DNA of 64,000 nucleotides, from the NCBI RefSeq assembly GCF_007556595.1, contig NZ_VJNB01000001.1:248001-312000 (forward strand), in the 5' to 3' direction. This stretch comes from Tepidimonas alkaliphilus (GTDB taxonomy: Bacteria > Pseudomonadota > Gammaproteobacteria > Burkholderiales > Burkholderiaceae_C). The notes under the pieces were generated by a model. It worked only from the letters and a program-made list of their open reading frames with translations. It did not search any database and was not told the DNA's origin. The first letter of the stretch is position 1. Each line of letters begins with the position of its first letter. This document shows, in pieces, positions 1 through 10,665 of this stretch. The position numbers and the translations under genes are program-made.

Positions 1-363
1 CAGATCTACAGCCGCTTCGAGGCGGCCGGCCTCAAGATCGTCGCCGCCAAGATGGTGCACCTTTCTCGCCGGGAGGCCGAGACCTTCTACGCCGTGCACC
101 GCGAGCGGCCCTTTTTCAAGGATCTGGTCGATTTCATGGTGTCGGGCCCGGTGATGGTGCAAGTGCTGGAAGGGGAAAACGCCATCGCCAAAAACCGCGA
201 GCTGATGGGGGCCACCGACCCGAAGAAGGCCGCCCCTGGCACCATTCGCGCCGACTTTGCCGACAGCATCGACGCCAACGCCGTGCACGGCTCGGACGGC
301 CCTGATACGGCAGCCGCGGAAATCGCCTTCTTCTTTCCCGGCATGGCGATTTACTCCCGCTGA
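1..363 (+). CDS. ndk: nucleoside diphosphate kinase, 5' end outside window
   Basis: Ndk moves the terminal phosphate of ATP to nucleoside diphosphates through a phosphohistidine. The reading frame is open from the first base ([20 protein letters not shown]...), so roughly the first 20 residues of a ~141-residue protein are missing. The family signature NAVHGSD near the C-terminus contains the catalytic histidine, and the nucleotide-binding stretch [20 protein letters not shown] is intact. The protein ends in [10 protein letters not shown] with a TGA stop. rlmN starts 9 bases downstream, the usual Burkholderiales order, so both are probably in one transcript. Confidence 0.97.
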   Translation, partial: QIYSRFEAAGLKIVAAKMVHLSRREAETFYAVHRERPFFKDLVDFMVSGPVMVQVLEGENAIAKNRELMGATDPKKAAPGTIRADFADSIDANAVHGSDGPDTAAAEIAFFFPGMAIYSR

Positions 364-372
364 TCTTATGGT

Positions 373-1524
373 ATGACGGCCAATTTGCTCGACTTCGACC
401 TCGAGGGGTTGGCCGCCTTCTGCGAGCGGCTGGGCCACAAGCGCTTCCGCGCGGTGCAGCTGTTTCGCTGGATCCACCAGAAGGGGGTGGCGCGCTTCTG
501 GGACATGACCGACCTGGCGCGCGACCTGCGCGCGCGCCTGGCCGAGGTCGCCGAGGTGCGCGCGCTGCCGGTGTTGGCCGAGCAGGTCTCGGCCGACGGC
601 ACGATCAAGTGGCTGTTCGACGTCGGCGACGGCAACGCCGTTGAGTCGGTCTTCATCCCGGAGGACGACCGCGGCACGCTGTGCGTGTCCAGCCAGGCCG
701 GCTGCGCGGTCGGCTGCCGCTTCTGCTCCACCGGGCACCAGGGCTTCAGCCGCAACCTCACCACCGGCGAGATCGTTGCCCAGCTCTGGCACGCCGAGCA
801 CGCGCTGCGGCGCCGCTTGGCCACGTCCGAGCGCGTCATCTCCAACGTGGTGATGATGGGCATGGGCGAGCCGCTGCAGAACTACGCCGCGCTGGCGCCG
901 GCGCTGCGCGTGATGCTGGACGACCACGGCTACGGCCTGTCGCGGCGGCGCGTCACGGTTTCGACTTCGGGCGTCGTGCCGATGATGGAGCGCCTGGCGC
1001 AGGACTGCCCGGTGGCGCTGGCGGTGTCGCTGCACGCGCCGGACGACGCGCTGCGTGACGAGCTGGTGCCGCTGAACCGCAAGTATCCGCTGGCCGAGCT
1101 GCTGGACGCCTGCCTGCGCTACCTGCCGGCGGCGCCGCGCGACTTCATCACCTTCGAATACTGCATGCTCGACGGCGTCAACGACACGCCGGCGCACGCC
1201 GAGCGGCTGATCGCGCTGCTGCGCGGGCACCGCGGCCGCGGCGTGCCGTGCAAGGTCAACCTGATCCCGTTCAACCCGTTCCCGCAGTCGGGCCTGCGGC
1301 GCTCGCCGCGCGAGGCGGTCAAAGCCTTTGCCGACCGGCTCAACGCTGCCGGGATCGTGACCACCATCCGCAAGACGCGCGGCGACGACATCGACGCTGC
1401 CTGTGGCCAGCTGGCTGGCGAGGTGCGCGACCGCACGCGCGCGGCACAGCGGCTGGCGCGCCGGCGCGTGGTGCCGCTGCGCGTCGAGCGTGGTCGCTCG
1501 CCCGCCCCGGAGGTGGCGTCATGA
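373..1524 (+). CDS. rlmN: dual-specificity 23S rRNA / tRNA adenine-C2 methyltransferase RlmN
   Basis: This radical-SAM enzyme methylates C2 of A2503 in 23S rRNA and A37 in some tRNAs. At 383 residues it has the normal length. The CxxxCxxC cluster motif (CAVGCRFC) is at residues 111-118. The radical-SAM GMGEPLQN motif follows, and the second mechanistic cysteine, which carries the methyl group, is most likely Cys344 in [10 protein letters not shown]. The C-terminal ~35 residues are Arg-rich and variable. The last four bases (ATGA) overlap the start of the pilus lipoprotein gene, so translation is probably coupled. Confidence 0.97.
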   Translation: MTANLLDFDLEGLAAFCERLGHKRFRAVQLFRWIHQKGVARFWDMTDLARDLRARLAEVAEVRALPVLAEQVSADGTIKWLFDVGDGNAVESVFIPEDDRGTLCVSSQAGCAVGCRFCSTGHQGFSRNLTTGEIVAQLWHAEHALRRRLATSERVISNVVMMGMGEPLQNYAALAPALRVMLDDHGYGLSRRRVTVSTSGVVPMMERLAQDCPVALAVSLHAPDDALRDELVPLNRKYPLAELLDACLRYLPAAPRDFITFEYCMLDGVNDTPAHAERLIALLRGHRGRGVPCKVNLIPFNPFPQSGLRRSPREAVKAFADRLNAAGIVTTIRKTRGDDIDAACGQLAGEVRDRTRAAQRLARRRVVPLRVERGRSPAPEVAS

Positions 1525-2330
1525 CCCGGGCGCGCGCCCGCGCAGCCGCTTGGGGGCTGCTTGTGCTGGCGTTGGCCTCCACGCTGGCCGGCTGCGCCGG
1601 CGCGCCGCGGCCCGGCACCGCCGGGCAGGACTGGATCACCGAGTCGGACGAGCCGCCGCAGCGCAAGCGCGCGCGCACGCGGGTGGAACTCGCCTCCGGC
1701 TATTTCGAGCAGGGCCAGCTGACGGTGGCGCTGGACGAGGTCAAGCAGGCGATCCAGATCGACCCGACCTACGCCGCCGCCTTCAACTTGCGCGGCCTGA
1801 TCTACACCGCGCTGCGCGACCCGCGGCTGGCGGAAGACAGCTTTCAGCAGGCGTTGCGGTTGAATGCGCGCGATGGCAACACCTGGCACAACTATGGCTG
1901 GATGCTGTGTCAGGATGGGCGCTATGCGGCTGCATTCGACGCGTTTGCTCGCGCCCTGGATGCGCCTGCTTATCAAGGCGCCGCCCGCACTTGGTTGGCT
2001 AGGGGGGTGTGTCAGGCGCGGGCCGGCCAGCCGCTGGAGGCCGAGCGCTCGCTGTTGCGCGCGTTTGAGCTGGATCCAGGCAACCCCGTGACCCTGTTCA
2101 ACCTGGCGCTGCTGCTGCACCAACGCGGCGACGATGCTCGCGCCCAGTTTTACGCACGCCGGCTCAACAACTCCGAGCTGGCCAACGCCGAGTCGCTCTG
2201 GCTCGGTCTCAAGATTGAGCGCCGGCTCGGCAACAAGGATACGGTGGCGCAGCTGGCCGAACAGCTGCGGCGGCGCTTTCCGGCCTCGCGCGAGGCTGGG
2301 GCGCTGGAAAGGGGGGCTTGGGATGAGTAG
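1521..2330 (+). CDS. pilF: type IV pilus biogenesis/stability lipoprotein PilF/PilW, TPR protein
   Basis: Outer-membrane pilotin-like lipoprotein that helps the PilQ secretin assemble. The ATG sits in an ATGA overlap with the rlmN stop. The 269-residue product begins with a basic lipoprotein signal ending in the lipobox LAGC, followed by tetratricopeptide repeats over most of the mature protein (for example [20 protein letters not shown] and the following [20 protein letters not shown]). Position between rlmN and the rodZ-like gene is the standard place for pilF in beta- and gammaproteobacteria. Codon use changes inside the gene: A/T-ending codons become common after about base 1840. Confidence 0.93.
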   Translation: MTRARARAAAWGLLVLALASTLAGCAGAPRPGTAGQDWITESDEPPQRKRARTRVELASGYFEQGQLTVALDEVKQAIQIDPTYAAAFNLRGLIYTALRDPRLAEDSFQQALRLNARDGNTWHNYGWMLCQDGRYAAAFDAFARALDAPAYQGAARTWLARGVCQARAGQPLEAERSLLRAFELDPGNPVTLFNLALLLHQRGDDARAQFYARRLNNSELANAESLWLGLKIERRLGNKDTVAQLAEQLRRRFPASREAGALERGAWDE

Positions 2331-3303
2331 CGGGCCATCCGCGGAGACGGTGGCGACAGCCTACCTGGATGCGGGGACGCGACTGCGCCAGGCGCGCGAG
2401 CAAGCAGGGGTGCCCATTGAGGCGCTGGCTGCCACCCTGAAGGTGCCGGTGCAGCGCCTGCAAGCGCTGGAGGCCGGGGCTTATGAGGCGCTGCCAGATG
2501 CCACGTTCACGCGCGCGTTGGCCTTGTCGGTGTGTCGGGCGCTCAAGATCGAGCCGGCGCCGGTGCTGGCCGCTTTGCCCAGCGGGGAAGCGCCGCGCTT
2601 GACGCCATCCAGCGGGGATTTGGGCGCGCCGATGCCGCGCAAGGAGGCCGCGCCGGCGTTTGCCAACCCTCCCGCCGCGCGGCGTCGCCGTTGGCCTTGG
2701 GCGCTGGCCGCCGGGCTGCTGGTGGCTGCGCTGCTGGTTGGGCTGTGGCCTGATGAGGAGGGCGCATGGCTGGCGCTGTCGCCCAGCTCAGAGCCTGAAG
2801 GCTCAACCGACCTTTCATCAAGCGGCGGTCAAGATCCTGCGCCGGCGCTTGCCGCGGCTCTTCCTCCAGCGAAACAGGATCAGGGTCGGCAGTCAGCCTC
2901 CAGTGCAGGCGGCTCCGTCGGGACATCCGCCCCGGCGACGCCTTCCGGTCAAGCAGTCTCGGTGACCACGCCGGCGGCCGACGGCCCCGGGGCGGCGGCG
3001 CAGGCGGCGCCGGGCTCGGCGTCGGTGCAGACCGCAGCGGTTCCCGCTCCAACGCAGTCGGGCGGCGGCGGGGCGCTGGTTTTGCGCACGTCGGCCACCA
3101 GTTGGATCCAAGTCACCGGCTCGTCAGGGCGCGTCTGGTTGCAGCGCAACGTGCAGCCGGGTGAGACGCTGCGTTTTGACGACGACTTGCCGCTGGCGGT
3201 GGTGGTGGGGCGCGCCGACGCCACCACAGTGGAAGTGCGTGGCCGGCCTTTGGATTTGACGCTGATGGCGCGCAACAACGTGGCCCGCTTCGAGGTTCGC
3301 TGA
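2323..3303 (+). CDS. rodZ: RodZ-like helix-turn-helix membrane protein (HTH_25 / DUF4115)
   Basis: RodZ links the MreB cytoskeleton to the elongasome and sets rod shape. The 326-residue product has a cytoplasmic xenobiotic-response-type HTH domain (about residues 15-85, [20 protein letters not shown]), a basic anchor and one transmembrane helix near residues 122-143, a long Ser/Ala/Pro-rich periplasmic linker, and a C-terminal DUF4115 domain ([19 protein letters not shown] onward). The ATG lies 8 bases inside the end of pilF, just after the A/G-rich stretch AAAGGGGGGC. The family is clear. That it really acts in cell shape here is inferred from the architecture and neighbours (pilF, ispG). 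Confidence 0.88.
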   Translation: MSSGPSAETVATAYLDAGTRLRQAREQAGVPIEALAATLKVPVQRLQALEAGAYEALPDATFTRALALSVCRALKIEPAPVLAALPSGEAPRLTPSSGDLGAPMPRKEAAPAFANPPAARRRRWPWALAAGLLVAALLVGLWPDEEGAWLALSPSSEPEGSTDLSSSGGQDPAPALAAALPPAKQDQGRQSASSAGGSVGTSAPATPSGQAVSVTTPAADGPGAAAQAAPGSASVQTAAVPAPTQSGGGGALVLRTSATSWIQVTGSSGRVWLQRNVQPGETLRFDDDLPLAVVVGRADATTVEVRGRPLDLTLMARNNVARFEVR

Positions 3304-3310
3304 CCGGTTC

Positions 3311-4618
3311 ATGGACGCCTCCATTCCTGCCGCCGCGGCGGCTGATGATGATCGACCGATCCCGCTTGCGCGCCCCGCCGCGCGGCGCACGCGCCAGGGC
3401 GTGGTCGCCTGGGGCTCGCACCGCGTCACGGTGGGCGGCGACGCTCCGGTGCGCGTGCAGTCGATGACCAACACCGACACCGCCGACGTCATCGCCACCG
3501 CGATCCAGGTCAAGGAACTGGCGCTGGCCGGCTCGGAGCTGGTGCGCCTGACCGTCAACCACGATGAGGCCGCGCGTGCGGTGCCGCACATCCGCGAGCA
3601 GCTCGACCGCATGGGCGTGCCGGTGCCGCTGATCGGCGACTTTCACTTCAACGGCCACCGCCTGCTGCACGACCATCCAGACATGGCGCAGGCCCTGTCC
3701 AAGTACCGCATCAACCCCGGCAACGTGGGCCGCGGGGACAAGAAGGACAAGCAGTTCGCGTTGATGGTGGAGGCCGCGCTGCGCTGGGGCAAGCCGATCC
3801 GCATCGGCGTCAACTGGGGCAGCCTCGATCAGGAGCTGCTGGCCGAGCTGATGGACGCCAACGCGCGCCGCGCGCAGCCGTGGGACGTGCGCCAGGTCAT
3901 GTATGAGGCGCTGATCACCTCGGCGCTGGCCTCCGCCGAGCGCGCGCAGCAGCTCGGCATGAAGCCCGAAGATATCGTGCTGTCGTGCAAGGTGTCGCAC
4001 GTGCAGGATTTGATCGCGGTCTATCAGGAGCTGGCGCGCCGCTGCGACCACCCGCTGCACCTGGGCCTGACCGAGGCCGGCATGGGCACCAAGGGGGTGG
4101 TGGCCTCCACCGCGGCGCTGGCGGTGCTGCTGCAGCAGGGCATCGGCGACACGATCCGCATCAGCCTGACGCCGCAGCCTGGCGAGCCGCGCACGCAGGA
4201 GGTGGTGGTGGCGCTGGAGATCCTGCAGGCACTGGGGCTGCGCGCCTTCGTGCCGAGCGTGACCGCCTGTCCGGGCTGCGGGCGCACCAGCAGCACGCTG
4301 TTCCAGGAGCTGGCCAAGCAGATCGACGACCACCTGCGCGCCGCCATGCCCGAATGGCGCCGGCGCTACCCCGGGGTCGAGAACCTGAAGGTCGCGGTGA
4401 TGGGCTGCATCGTCAACGGCCCGGGCGAGAGCAAGCACGCCGACATCGGCATCAGCCTGCCCGGCACCGGCGAGGCGCCGGCCGCCCCGGTCTACGTCGA
4501 TGGCCAGAAAGTGGCCACGCTGCGCGGCGAGCGCATCGCCGAGGATTTCCGCCAGATCGTCGAGGACTACGTGGCGCGCCGCTGGGGCGCGGGCGCCACC
4601 CCCCAACCGCACGCATGA
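3311..4618 (+). CDS. ispG: 4-hydroxy-3-methylbut-2-enyl diphosphate synthase (flavodoxin/ferredoxin)
   Basis: IspG (GcpE) catalyses the penultimate step of the MEP isoprenoid pathway with a [4Fe-4S] cluster. The product is 435 residues, the longer betaproteobacterial form. Cluster ligands are visible as CPGCG (around residue 319-323) and GCIVNGPGE (around residue 365). The N-terminal TIM-barrel signature [14 protein letters not shown] is intact. It follows the rodZ-like gene by 7 bases and overlaps hisS by ATGA, a conserved order. Ferredoxin and ferredoxin reductase genes that could supply electrons lie at about 22-23 kb. Confidence 0.97.
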   Translation: MDASIPAAAAADDDRPIPLARPAARRTRQGVVAWGSHRVTVGGDAPVRVQSMTNTDTADVIATAIQVKELALAGSELVRLTVNHDEAARAVPHIREQLDRMGVPVPLIGDFHFNGHRLLHDHPDMAQALSKYRINPGNVGRGDKKDKQFALMVEAALRWGKPIRIGVNWGSLDQELLAELMDANARRAQPWDVRQVMYEALITSALASAERAQQLGMKPEDIVLSCKVSHVQDLIAVYQELARRCDHPLHLGLTEAGMGTKGVVASTAALAVLLQQGIGDTIRISLTPQPGEPRTQEVVVALEILQALGLRAFVPSVTACPGCGRTSSTLFQELAKQIDDHLRAAMPEWRRRYPGVENLKVAVMGCIVNGPGESKHADIGISLPGTGEAPAAPVYVDGQKVATLRGERIAEDFRQIVEDYVARRWGAGATPQPHA

Positions 4619-5922
4619 GCGAACGCATCACCGCCGTCAAGGGCATGAACGACATCGCGCCGCCGCAGTCGGCGCATTGGGAGTGGCTGGAGGCGCGCGT
4701 GCGCGCGCTGCTGCAGCGCTACGGTTACCGCAACATCCGCACGCCGATCGTCGAGCCGCTGGCGCTGTTCGTGCGCGGGCTCGGCGAGGTCACCGACATC
4801 GTCGAGAAGGAGATGTACGCCTTCGAGGACCGGCTCAACGGCGAGCAGCTGGCGCTGCGTCCGGAGGGCACGGCCGGCGTCGTGCGCGCGGTGGTGGAGC
4901 ACGCGCTGCTCTACGACGGGCCCAAGCGCTTCTACTACATGGGGCCGATGTTCCGGCACGAGCGGCCGCAGCGCGGGCGCTACCGGCAGTTTCACCAGAT
5001 CGGCGTGGAGGCGCTCGGCCTCGCGGGGCCGGAGGCCGACGTCGAGCTGATCACGCTGGCCGCGGATCTGTGGCAGGAGCTCGGCGTGCAGGACGTGACG
5101 CTGGAGCTCAACACGCTGGGCCAGCCGGCCGAGCGCGCGGCGCACCGGCAGGCGCTGATCGCCTACTTCGAGCAGCACCGCGACCAGCTCGACGAGGACG
5201 CGCGCCGCCGCCTCTACACCAACCCGCTGCGCATCCTCGACACCAAGAACCCGGCGATGCAGGCGCTGGTGGAAGGCGCGCCACGGCTGCTGGATCACCT
5301 CGGCGCAGCCTCGCGCGCGCACTTCGACGCGGTGTGCGCGCTGCTGGACGCGCAGGGCATCGCCTACCGCGTCAACCCGCGGCTGGTGCGCGGGCTGGAC
5401 TACTACCACCACACGGTGTTCGAGTTCGTCACCACGTCGCTGGGGGCGCAGGGCACGGTGTGCGCCGGCGGGCGCTATGACGGGCTGGTCGCCGAGCTGG
5501 GCGGCAAGCCCGCGCCCGGCGTCGGCTGGGCGATGGGGGTGGAGCGGCTGCTGGCGCTGCTGGAGGCGCAGCAGCGCCTGCCGGCCCCGCCGGTGCCGGA
5601 CGCCTACGCCATCGTGCCGGACGAAGCGGCTTGGCCGCGCGTGCTGCCGGCGCTGCGCGCGCTGCGCGCCGCCGGCCTGCAGGTGCTGATGCACGCCCGC
5701 ACCGCCGACGGTCTGGCCGGCATGAAGGCGCAGTTCAAGAAGGCCGACGCCAGCGGCGCGCGCTACGCGCTGATCTTCGGCGCCGACGAGCTGGCGCAGG
5801 GCATGGTGGCGGTCAAGCCGCTGCGCGCCGAGCCGGGCGGCGCCATCACCGAGCAGGTGCGCCGCCCGCTGGACGAGGCGGCCCAGTGGGCCTCGGAGTT
5901 GCTGTCACCGTCAATTTCGTGA
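4615..5922 (+). CDS. hisS: histidyl-tRNA synthetase
   Basis: Class II aminoacyl-tRNA synthetase that charges tRNA-His. The ATG overlaps the ispG stop. The 435-residue protein starts with the typical [15 protein letters not shown]. It has motif 2 ([18 protein letters not shown]), the HisRS signatures [15 protein letters not shown] and [13 protein letters not shown], and a C-terminal anticodon-binding domain from about residue 330. The window also carries the paralogue hisZ, which lacks that role. Confidence 0.98.
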   Translation: MSERITAVKGMNDIAPPQSAHWEWLEARVRALLQRYGYRNIRTPIVEPLALFVRGLGEVTDIVEKEMYAFEDRLNGEQLALRPEGTAGVVRAVVEHALLYDGPKRFYYMGPMFRHERPQRGRYRQFHQIGVEALGLAGPEADVELITLAADLWQELGVQDVTLELNTLGQPAERAAHRQALIAYFEQHRDQLDEDARRRLYTNPLRILDTKNPAMQALVEGAPRLLDHLGAASRAHFDAVCALLDAQGIAYRVNPRLVRGLDYYHHTVFEFVTTSLGAQGTVCAGGRYDGLVAELGGKPAPGVGWAMGVERLLALLEAQQRLPAPPVPDAYAIVPDEAAWPRVLPALRALRAAGLQVLMHARTADGLAGMKAQFKKADASGARYALIFGADELAQGMVAVKPLRAEPGGAITEQVRRPLDEAAQWASELLSPSIS

Positions 5923-5976
5923 AGGCTGCCGACCGCACCCCCTACAATGCGGGGCGACGCACCACACCAAGGTTTC

Positions 5977-6636
5977 ATGGCCGCATACGATTGGGAAGAA
6001 CAAGAGCAGCTCGCGCAGCTCAAGGCGTTTTGGTCGCGCTGGGGACAGGCGATCCTGTGGACGTTGACAGCGCTGCTGCTGGCTTACGCCGGCTGGCATG
6101 GCTGGCAGTTTTGGCAAAACCGTCAGGCGCTGCAAGGGGCTGCTTTGCTCGACGAGCTGGAGCAAGCCGTTGACGGAGCCGACACCGACCGCGTGCAGCG
6201 CGCATGGGCTGACCTGCAGGCGCAGGCTGGAGGTACCGCGCAGGCGCGCCTGGGCGCTTTGCTGGCCGCGCGCACGTTGGCCGAAGCGGGGCGAGCTGAG
6301 GAGGCGCGCGCGGCGCTGCGCTTTGTGCTGCAGCGGCGTGACGACGATGAACTGGCCGCCGTAGCCCGGCTGCGGCTGGCGGGCTTGGCGCTGGATGCCC
6401 AGCAGTGGGACGAAGCCCAGCGCCTGCTGGAAGCGCCGGTGCCAACGGCCTTGCAGCCGTGGCGTGACGATCGTCTGGGCGATTTACGGCAGCGTCAGGG
6501 CCAGCCCGAGGCGGCGCGCGAAGCCTATCTGAAAGCGTGGCGAGGACTGTCAGCCGACATCGGCTGGCGAGCCATCGTCGAGGCCAAGTTGAACGCGCTT
6601 GGCGTCGATCCAAGCGAGAAGGAAGGGCAGCCATGA
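5977..6636 (+). CDS. yfgM: YfgM-type ancillary SecYEG translocon subunit (TPR-like membrane protein)
   Basis: The 219-residue product starts MAAYDWEEQEQLAQLKAFWS, has one transmembrane helix at about residues 25-45 (ILWTLTALLLAYAGW) and a periplasmic helical TPR-like domain. This matches YfgM, which associates with SecYEG and the PpiD chaperone. An in-frame upstream ATG at 5947 would add 10 residues, but the family N-terminus supports 5977. TACAAT at 5942-5947 resembles a -10 element, with no convincing -35. The last bases overlap bamB by ATGA, as in E. coli yfgM-bamB. Confidence 0.9.
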   Translation: MAAYDWEEQEQLAQLKAFWSRWGQAILWTLTALLLAYAGWHGWQFWQNRQALQGAALLDELEQAVDGADTDRVQRAWADLQAQAGGTAQARLGALLAARTLAEAGRAEEARAALRFVLQRRDDDELAAVARLRLAGLALDAQQWDEAQRLLEAPVPTALQPWRDDRLGDLRQRQGQPEAAREAYLKAWRGLSADIGWRAIVEAKLNALGVDPSEKEGQP

Positions 6637-7784
6637 GACCGTCCGTTCGGCGTGCCATCCTTCGCGGGGCGGGGCGTCCCGCGCTGGCGCTGGCTGCCGC
6701 CTGGCTGATGTCGGCCTGCTCCAGCGGCCCTCCCAAACCGCAGCCAGCGCCGCTGGAGCCGGTGGTGCCGCTGGTGGAGGCGCGTCAGGTCTGGACGCAG
6801 TCGATCGGCCCGGTGGACGCGCTGTTGACCCCTGTGGTGCGCGACGGTCAGCTGGCGCTGGCCAACGCCGCCGGCGAGGTCAGCGTCCTCGACGGCGAGA
6901 CCGGACGGCTGCGCTGGCGCGCGGCGGCCGGCGCGCCCATGGCCGCCGGCGTCGGCTTCGACGGCCGCCGCGTGGCGCTGGTGACGCGCGCTTCCGAATT
7001 GGTGGTGCTGACCGAAGCCGGCGTGGCGTGGCGCCAGCGCCTGCCGGCGCGCGTCTTCACCGCGCCGCTGGTAGCCGGCGAGCGCGTCTTCGTGCTGGCC
7101 GGCGACCGCAGCGTCACCGCGTTCGACGCGCGCAACGGTGCGCGCTTGTGGCAGCAGACCAGCCGCGGCACCGAGCCGCTGGTGCTGCAGGAGCGCGGCG
7201 TGCTGACCGCGGTCGGCAACACGCTGGTGGCCGGCATTGGCGGCCGCATGGTCGGGCTGAACCCGGACAACGGCAACATCCGCTGGGATGTGGCGGTGGG
7301 CCGCACGCGCGGCGCCACCGAGGTCGAGCGGCTGGTGGATCTGGTTGGCCGCACCGGGCGCGACGGCGACGTGCTGTGCGCGCGGGCGTTTCAGGTCGCC
7401 ATCGGCTGCGTCGATGCCGCGGCCGGGCGCCTGCTGTGGACGCAGAGCGCCGACGGCGCCACCGGCGTGCAGGCCGACGCCGAGCGCGTCTATGGCACCG
7501 AGGCCAACGGGCGCGTGATCGCGCTGGCGCGGCGCGACGGCGCGCGGCAGTGGGTCAACGAGCGGCTGCTGCACCGGGGCCTGAGCGCGCCGCTGGCGAT
7601 CGGGCGGTCGCTGGCCATCGGCGACGCGCAGGGCTACGTGCACCTGCTGGCGCGCGCTGACGGCGCCATGCTCAACCGCCTGTCCACCGACGGTTCGGCG
7701 ATCGTCGAGGGACCGCTGGCGGTCGGCAACACGCTGATCGCCGTCACGCGCAACGGCGGCGTTTTTGCCTGGCGGCCGCAATGA
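6633..7784 (+). CDS. bamB: outer-membrane protein assembly factor BamB
   Basis: BamB is the eight-bladed beta-propeller lipoprotein of the BAM complex. The 383-residue product has a lipoprotein signal with lipobox LMSACSS, then PQQ-type blades with recurring motifs such as [20 protein letters not shown] and [19 protein letters not shown]. The length is normal. Start and stop both overlap neighbours by ATGA (yfgM upstream, der downstream), giving the classical yfgM-bamB-der operon. Confidence 0.96.
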   Translation: MRPSVRRAILRGAGRPALALAAAWLMSACSSGPPKPQPAPLEPVVPLVEARQVWTQSIGPVDALLTPVVRDGQLALANAAGEVSVLDGETGRLRWRAAAGAPMAAGVGFDGRRVALVTRASELVVLTEAGVAWRQRLPARVFTAPLVAGERVFVLAGDRSVTAFDARNGARLWQQTSRGTEPLVLQERGVLTAVGNTLVAGIGGRMVGLNPDNGNIRWDVAVGRTRGATEVERLVDLVGRTGRDGDVLCARAFQVAIGCVDAAAGRLLWTQSADGATGVQADAERVYGTEANGRVIALARRDGARQWVNERLLHRGLSAPLAIGRSLAIGDAQGYVHLLARADGAMLNRLSTDGSAIVEGPLAVGNTLIAVTRNGGVFAWRPQ

Positions 7785-9133
7785 CCGCGCCGACCCCCGT
7801 GGTGGCGTTGGTCGGGCGACCCAACGTCGGCAAGTCCACGCTGTTCAACCGCCTCACGCGCAGCCGCGACGCGCTGGTGGCCGACCTGCCGGGCCTGACG
7901 CGCGACCGCCACTACGGCCAGGCGCGCTGGGGCGGGCGCGACTTCATCGTCGTCGATACCGGCGGCTTCGAGCCGAGCGCCGAGCAGGGCATCGTGCGCG
8001 AGATGGCCAAGCAGACCCGCCAGGCGGTCGCGGAGGCCGACGTGGTGCTGTTCGTGGTGGACGTGCGCGCGGGCCTCACCGCACAGGACCACGACATCGC
8101 CGCCTACCTGCGCCGGCTGGGCAAGCCGGTGGTGCTGGTGGCCAACAAGGCCGAAGGCATGCGCGAAAGCGGCCAGTGGGCTGAGTTCTACGAGCTGGGG
8201 CTGGGCGACGTGGTGCCGGTGTCGGCGGCGCATGGGCAGGGCCTGCGCTCGCTGGTGGAGGCGGCGCTGGCGCGGCTGAACCTGCCGGAACCGGACGAGG
8301 CGTCCGCCGAGGGGAACCAGGCGCGCGGCGACGACGGCGTGATCCGCTTGGCGGTGGCCGGCCGGCCCAACGTCGGCAAATCCACGCTGATCAACGCCTG
8401 GCTCGGCGAGGAGCGGCTGGTGGCGTTCGACCTGCCCGGCACGACGCGCGACGCCATCCGCGTGCCGTTCGAGCGCCAGGGCCGGCGCTTCGAGCTGATC
8501 GACACCGCCGGCCTGCGCCGCAAGGGCAAGGTGTTCCAGGCGGTGGAGAAGTTCTCGGTCGTCAAGACGCTGCAGGCGATCGAGGGGGCGCACGTCGTGC
8601 TGCTGCTGCTGGACGCCACCGAGGGCGTCACCGAGCAGGACGCGCACATCGCCGGCTTCATCCTCGACAGCGGTCGCTCGGTGGTGCTGGCGGTCAACAA
8701 GTGGGACGCCGCCGACGACTACCAGCGGCAGTTGGCGCAGCGCTCGATCGAGGCGCGGCTGGGCTTTCTCAAGCACGCGCCGCTGCACTTCATCTCGGCG
8801 CGCCAGCGCCAGGGTATCCAGGCATTGTGGGGCTCGATCGTGCGCGCCTACGAGTCGGCGATGATCAAGATGCCCACGCCCTTGCTGACCCGCCTGCTGC
8901 ACGAGGCGGTGGCGTTTCAGGCGCCCAAGCGCGTCGGCCACGTGCGCCCCAAGCTGCGCTACGCGCACCAAGGCGGCAGCAACCCGCCGGTCATCGTCAT
9001 CCACGGCAACGCGCTGGAGCACGTCGGCGACGCCTACCGCCGCTACCTCGAGGCGCGCTTCCGCAAGGCGTTCGACCTGGTCGGCACGCCGCTGCGCATC
9101 GAGCTGCGCACGCAGGACAACCCCTTTGTCTGA
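7781..9133 (+). CDS. der: ribosome biogenesis GTPase Der (EngA)
   Basis: Essential tandem GTPase needed for 50S subunit maturation. The 450-residue protein has two G domains, each with a perfect P-loop GRPNVGKST (about residues 13-21 and 196-204), DxxG motifs (DTGGFEP, DTAGLRR) and NKxD-type motifs (NKAEG, NKWDA). A C-terminal KH-like domain begins near residue 365. The first guanine-specificity motif is NKAE rather than NKAD, a common variant. The start overlaps bamB by ATGA. Confidence 0.98.
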   Translation: MTAPTPVVALVGRPNVGKSTLFNRLTRSRDALVADLPGLTRDRHYGQARWGGRDFIVVDTGGFEPSAEQGIVREMAKQTRQAVAEADVVLFVVDVRAGLTAQDHDIAAYLRRLGKPVVLVANKAEGMRESGQWAEFYELGLGDVVPVSAAHGQGLRSLVEAALARLNLPEPDEASAEGNQARGDDGVIRLAVAGRPNVGKSTLINAWLGEERLVAFDLPGTTRDAIRVPFERQGRRFELIDTAGLRRKGKVFQAVEKFSVVKTLQAIEGAHVVLLLLDATEGVTEQDAHIAGFILDSGRSVVLAVNKWDAADDYQRQLAQRSIEARLGFLKHAPLHFISARQRQGIQALWGSIVRAYESAMIKMPTPLLTRLLHEAVAFQAPKRVGHVRPKLRYAHQGGSNPPVIVIHGNALEHVGDAYRRYLEARFRKAFDLVGTPLRIELRTQDNPFV

Positions 9134-9213
9134 CCGCAACGCGTGGCGCGGATGATTGTGGTAACTTTGGTTTTGCGTTTCTGCACTTCACTCACACTTA
9201 CACGGACGATATC

Positions 9214-9462
9214 GTGAGCAACAACAAGGCCCAACTCCTTCAGGATCCGTTTCTCAACCAGCTGCGTCGCGAGCACGTGCCGGTTTCCATCTATCTCGTC
9301 AACGGCATCAAGCTGCAAGGGCAAATCGAGTCGTTCGATCAGTATGTCGTCTTGCTGCGCAACACAGTGACACAGATGGTCTATAAGCACGCCATCTCCA
9401 CCATCGTGCCAGGACGCCCGGTTCAATTCACCCCAGGCCAGGCCGCTGAGGGGGGTGCGTAA
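9214..9462 (+). CDS. hfq: RNA chaperone Hfq, GTG start
   Basis: Hexameric Sm-like RNA chaperone that pairs small RNAs with mRNAs. The 82-residue product contains the whole family core ([20 protein letters not shown], then [20 protein letters not shown]) and the Sm2 motif [12 protein letters not shown]. The start is GTG at 9214; the next residues [12 protein letters not shown] match the conserved N-terminus and no ATG lies nearby in frame. The 80-base gap after der has a noticeably lower GC content and probably holds the hfq promoter or leader. hflX follows after 5 bases. Confidence 0.97.
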   Translation: MSNNKAQLLQDPFLNQLRREHVPVSIYLVNGIKLQGQIESFDQYVVLLRNTVTQMVYKHAISTIVPGRPVQFTPGQAAEGGA

Positions 9463-9467
9463 GCGCT

Positions 9468-10652
9468 GTGCATCGTGGCGTCAGCGCTGTGCCGGCTGCG
9501 TCCGCGCCGGGGGTGATCCTGGTCGGGGTTGACCTGGGGCAGCGATCTTTCGATCCGACGCTGGCCGAGCTGGCCGAGTTGGCGCGTAGCGCGGGCTTTA
9601 CGGTGCTTGACCGTGTGGTTTGTCGGCGTCAGGCACCCGATGCGGCTCTCTTCGTTGGCAAAGGCAAAGCCGACGAGATTCAAGCCTTGGCTGCCGCTCA
9701 TGGGGCCAGCGAAGTGCTGTTCGATCAGGCGCTCAGCCCCGCGCAGCAGCGCAACCTCGAGCGGCACCTGAAGCTGCCGGTCAACGACCGGGTGCTGCTG
9801 ATCCTCAACATCTTCGCGCAGCGCGCGCGCAGCCACGAAGGCAAGCTGCAGGTGGAGCTGGCGCGTCTGCAGTACCTGCAGACGCGGCTGGTGCGGCGCT
9901 GGACGCACCTGGAGCGGCAAAGCGGCGGCATCGGCCTGCGCGGCGGCCCGGGCGAGACGCAGATCGAGCTGGACCGCCGCATGATCGCCGAGGCGATCCA
10001 GCGCACGCGCAAGCGGCTGGAGCTGGTCAAGCGCCAGCGCCACACCCAGCGCCGCCAGCGCCAGCGCCGCGGCACCTTCGACGTCTCGCTGGTGGGCTAC
10101 ACCAACGCCGGCAAGTCCACGCTGTTCAACGCGCTGGTCAAGGCGCGCGCCTACGCGGCCGACCAGCTTTTTGCCACGCTGGACACCACCACTCGCCAGC
10201 TCTACCTGGGCCCCGAGGCCGGCCACGTGTCGCTGTCGGACACGGTGGGCTTCATCCGCGACCTGCCGCACACGCTGGTGGAGGCGTTTTCCGCCACGCT
10301 GCAGGAGGCGCGCGAGGCCGACCTGCTGCTGCACGTGGTGGACGTGGCCAACCCTCAGCACCCGGAGCAGATCGAGGACGTGCAGCGCGTGCTGCGCGAC
10401 ATCGGCGCCGATGGCATCCCGCAGGTGCTGGTGGCCAACAAGCTTGACGCGCTGCCGCCGGCGCAGCGGCCGCGGACGCTGCGCGACGAGGTGGAACTCG
10501 AAGGGCGGCGCGTGACTCGGGTGTTTGTCAGCGCCCTCACCGGCGAGGGCCTGCCGCAGTTGCGGCAGGCGTTGGCCGAAACCGTGGTCGCGCGCTCACC
10601 CAGGCTGACCGCGCATCCGGGCGATGCGGCACAATTGGCCTATCCCTCATGA
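9468..10652 (+). CDS. hflX: GTPase HflX, GTG start
   Basis: Ribosome-associated GTPase that splits stalled or heat-damaged 70S ribosomes. The 394-residue protein has the N-terminal HflX domain, a helical linker rich in Arg/Gln (KRQRHTQRRQRQRRGTF), and a G domain with P-loop GYTNAGKST at about residue 210, DTVGFIRDLP and NKLDAL. The most upstream reasonable start is a GTG 5 bases after hfq. Order hfq-hflX-hflK-hflC is conserved in proteobacteria. Confidence 0.95.
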   Translation: MHRGVSAVPAASAPGVILVGVDLGQRSFDPTLAELAELARSAGFTVLDRVVCRRQAPDAALFVGKGKADEIQALAAAHGASEVLFDQALSPAQQRNLERHLKLPVNDRVLLILNIFAQRARSHEGKLQVELARLQYLQTRLVRRWTHLERQSGGIGLRGGPGETQIELDRRMIAEAIQRTRKRLELVKRQRHTQRRQRQRRGTFDVSLVGYTNAGKSTLFNALVKARAYAADQLFATLDTTTRQLYLGPEAGHVSLSDTVGFIRDLPHTLVEAFSATLQEAREADLLLHVVDVANPQHPEQIEDVQRVLRDIGADGIPQVLVANKLDALPPAQRPRTLRDEVELEGRRVTRVFVSALTGEGLPQLRQALAETVVARSPRLTAHPGDAAQLAYPS

Positions 10653-10665
10653 GGAACGCAAGCCG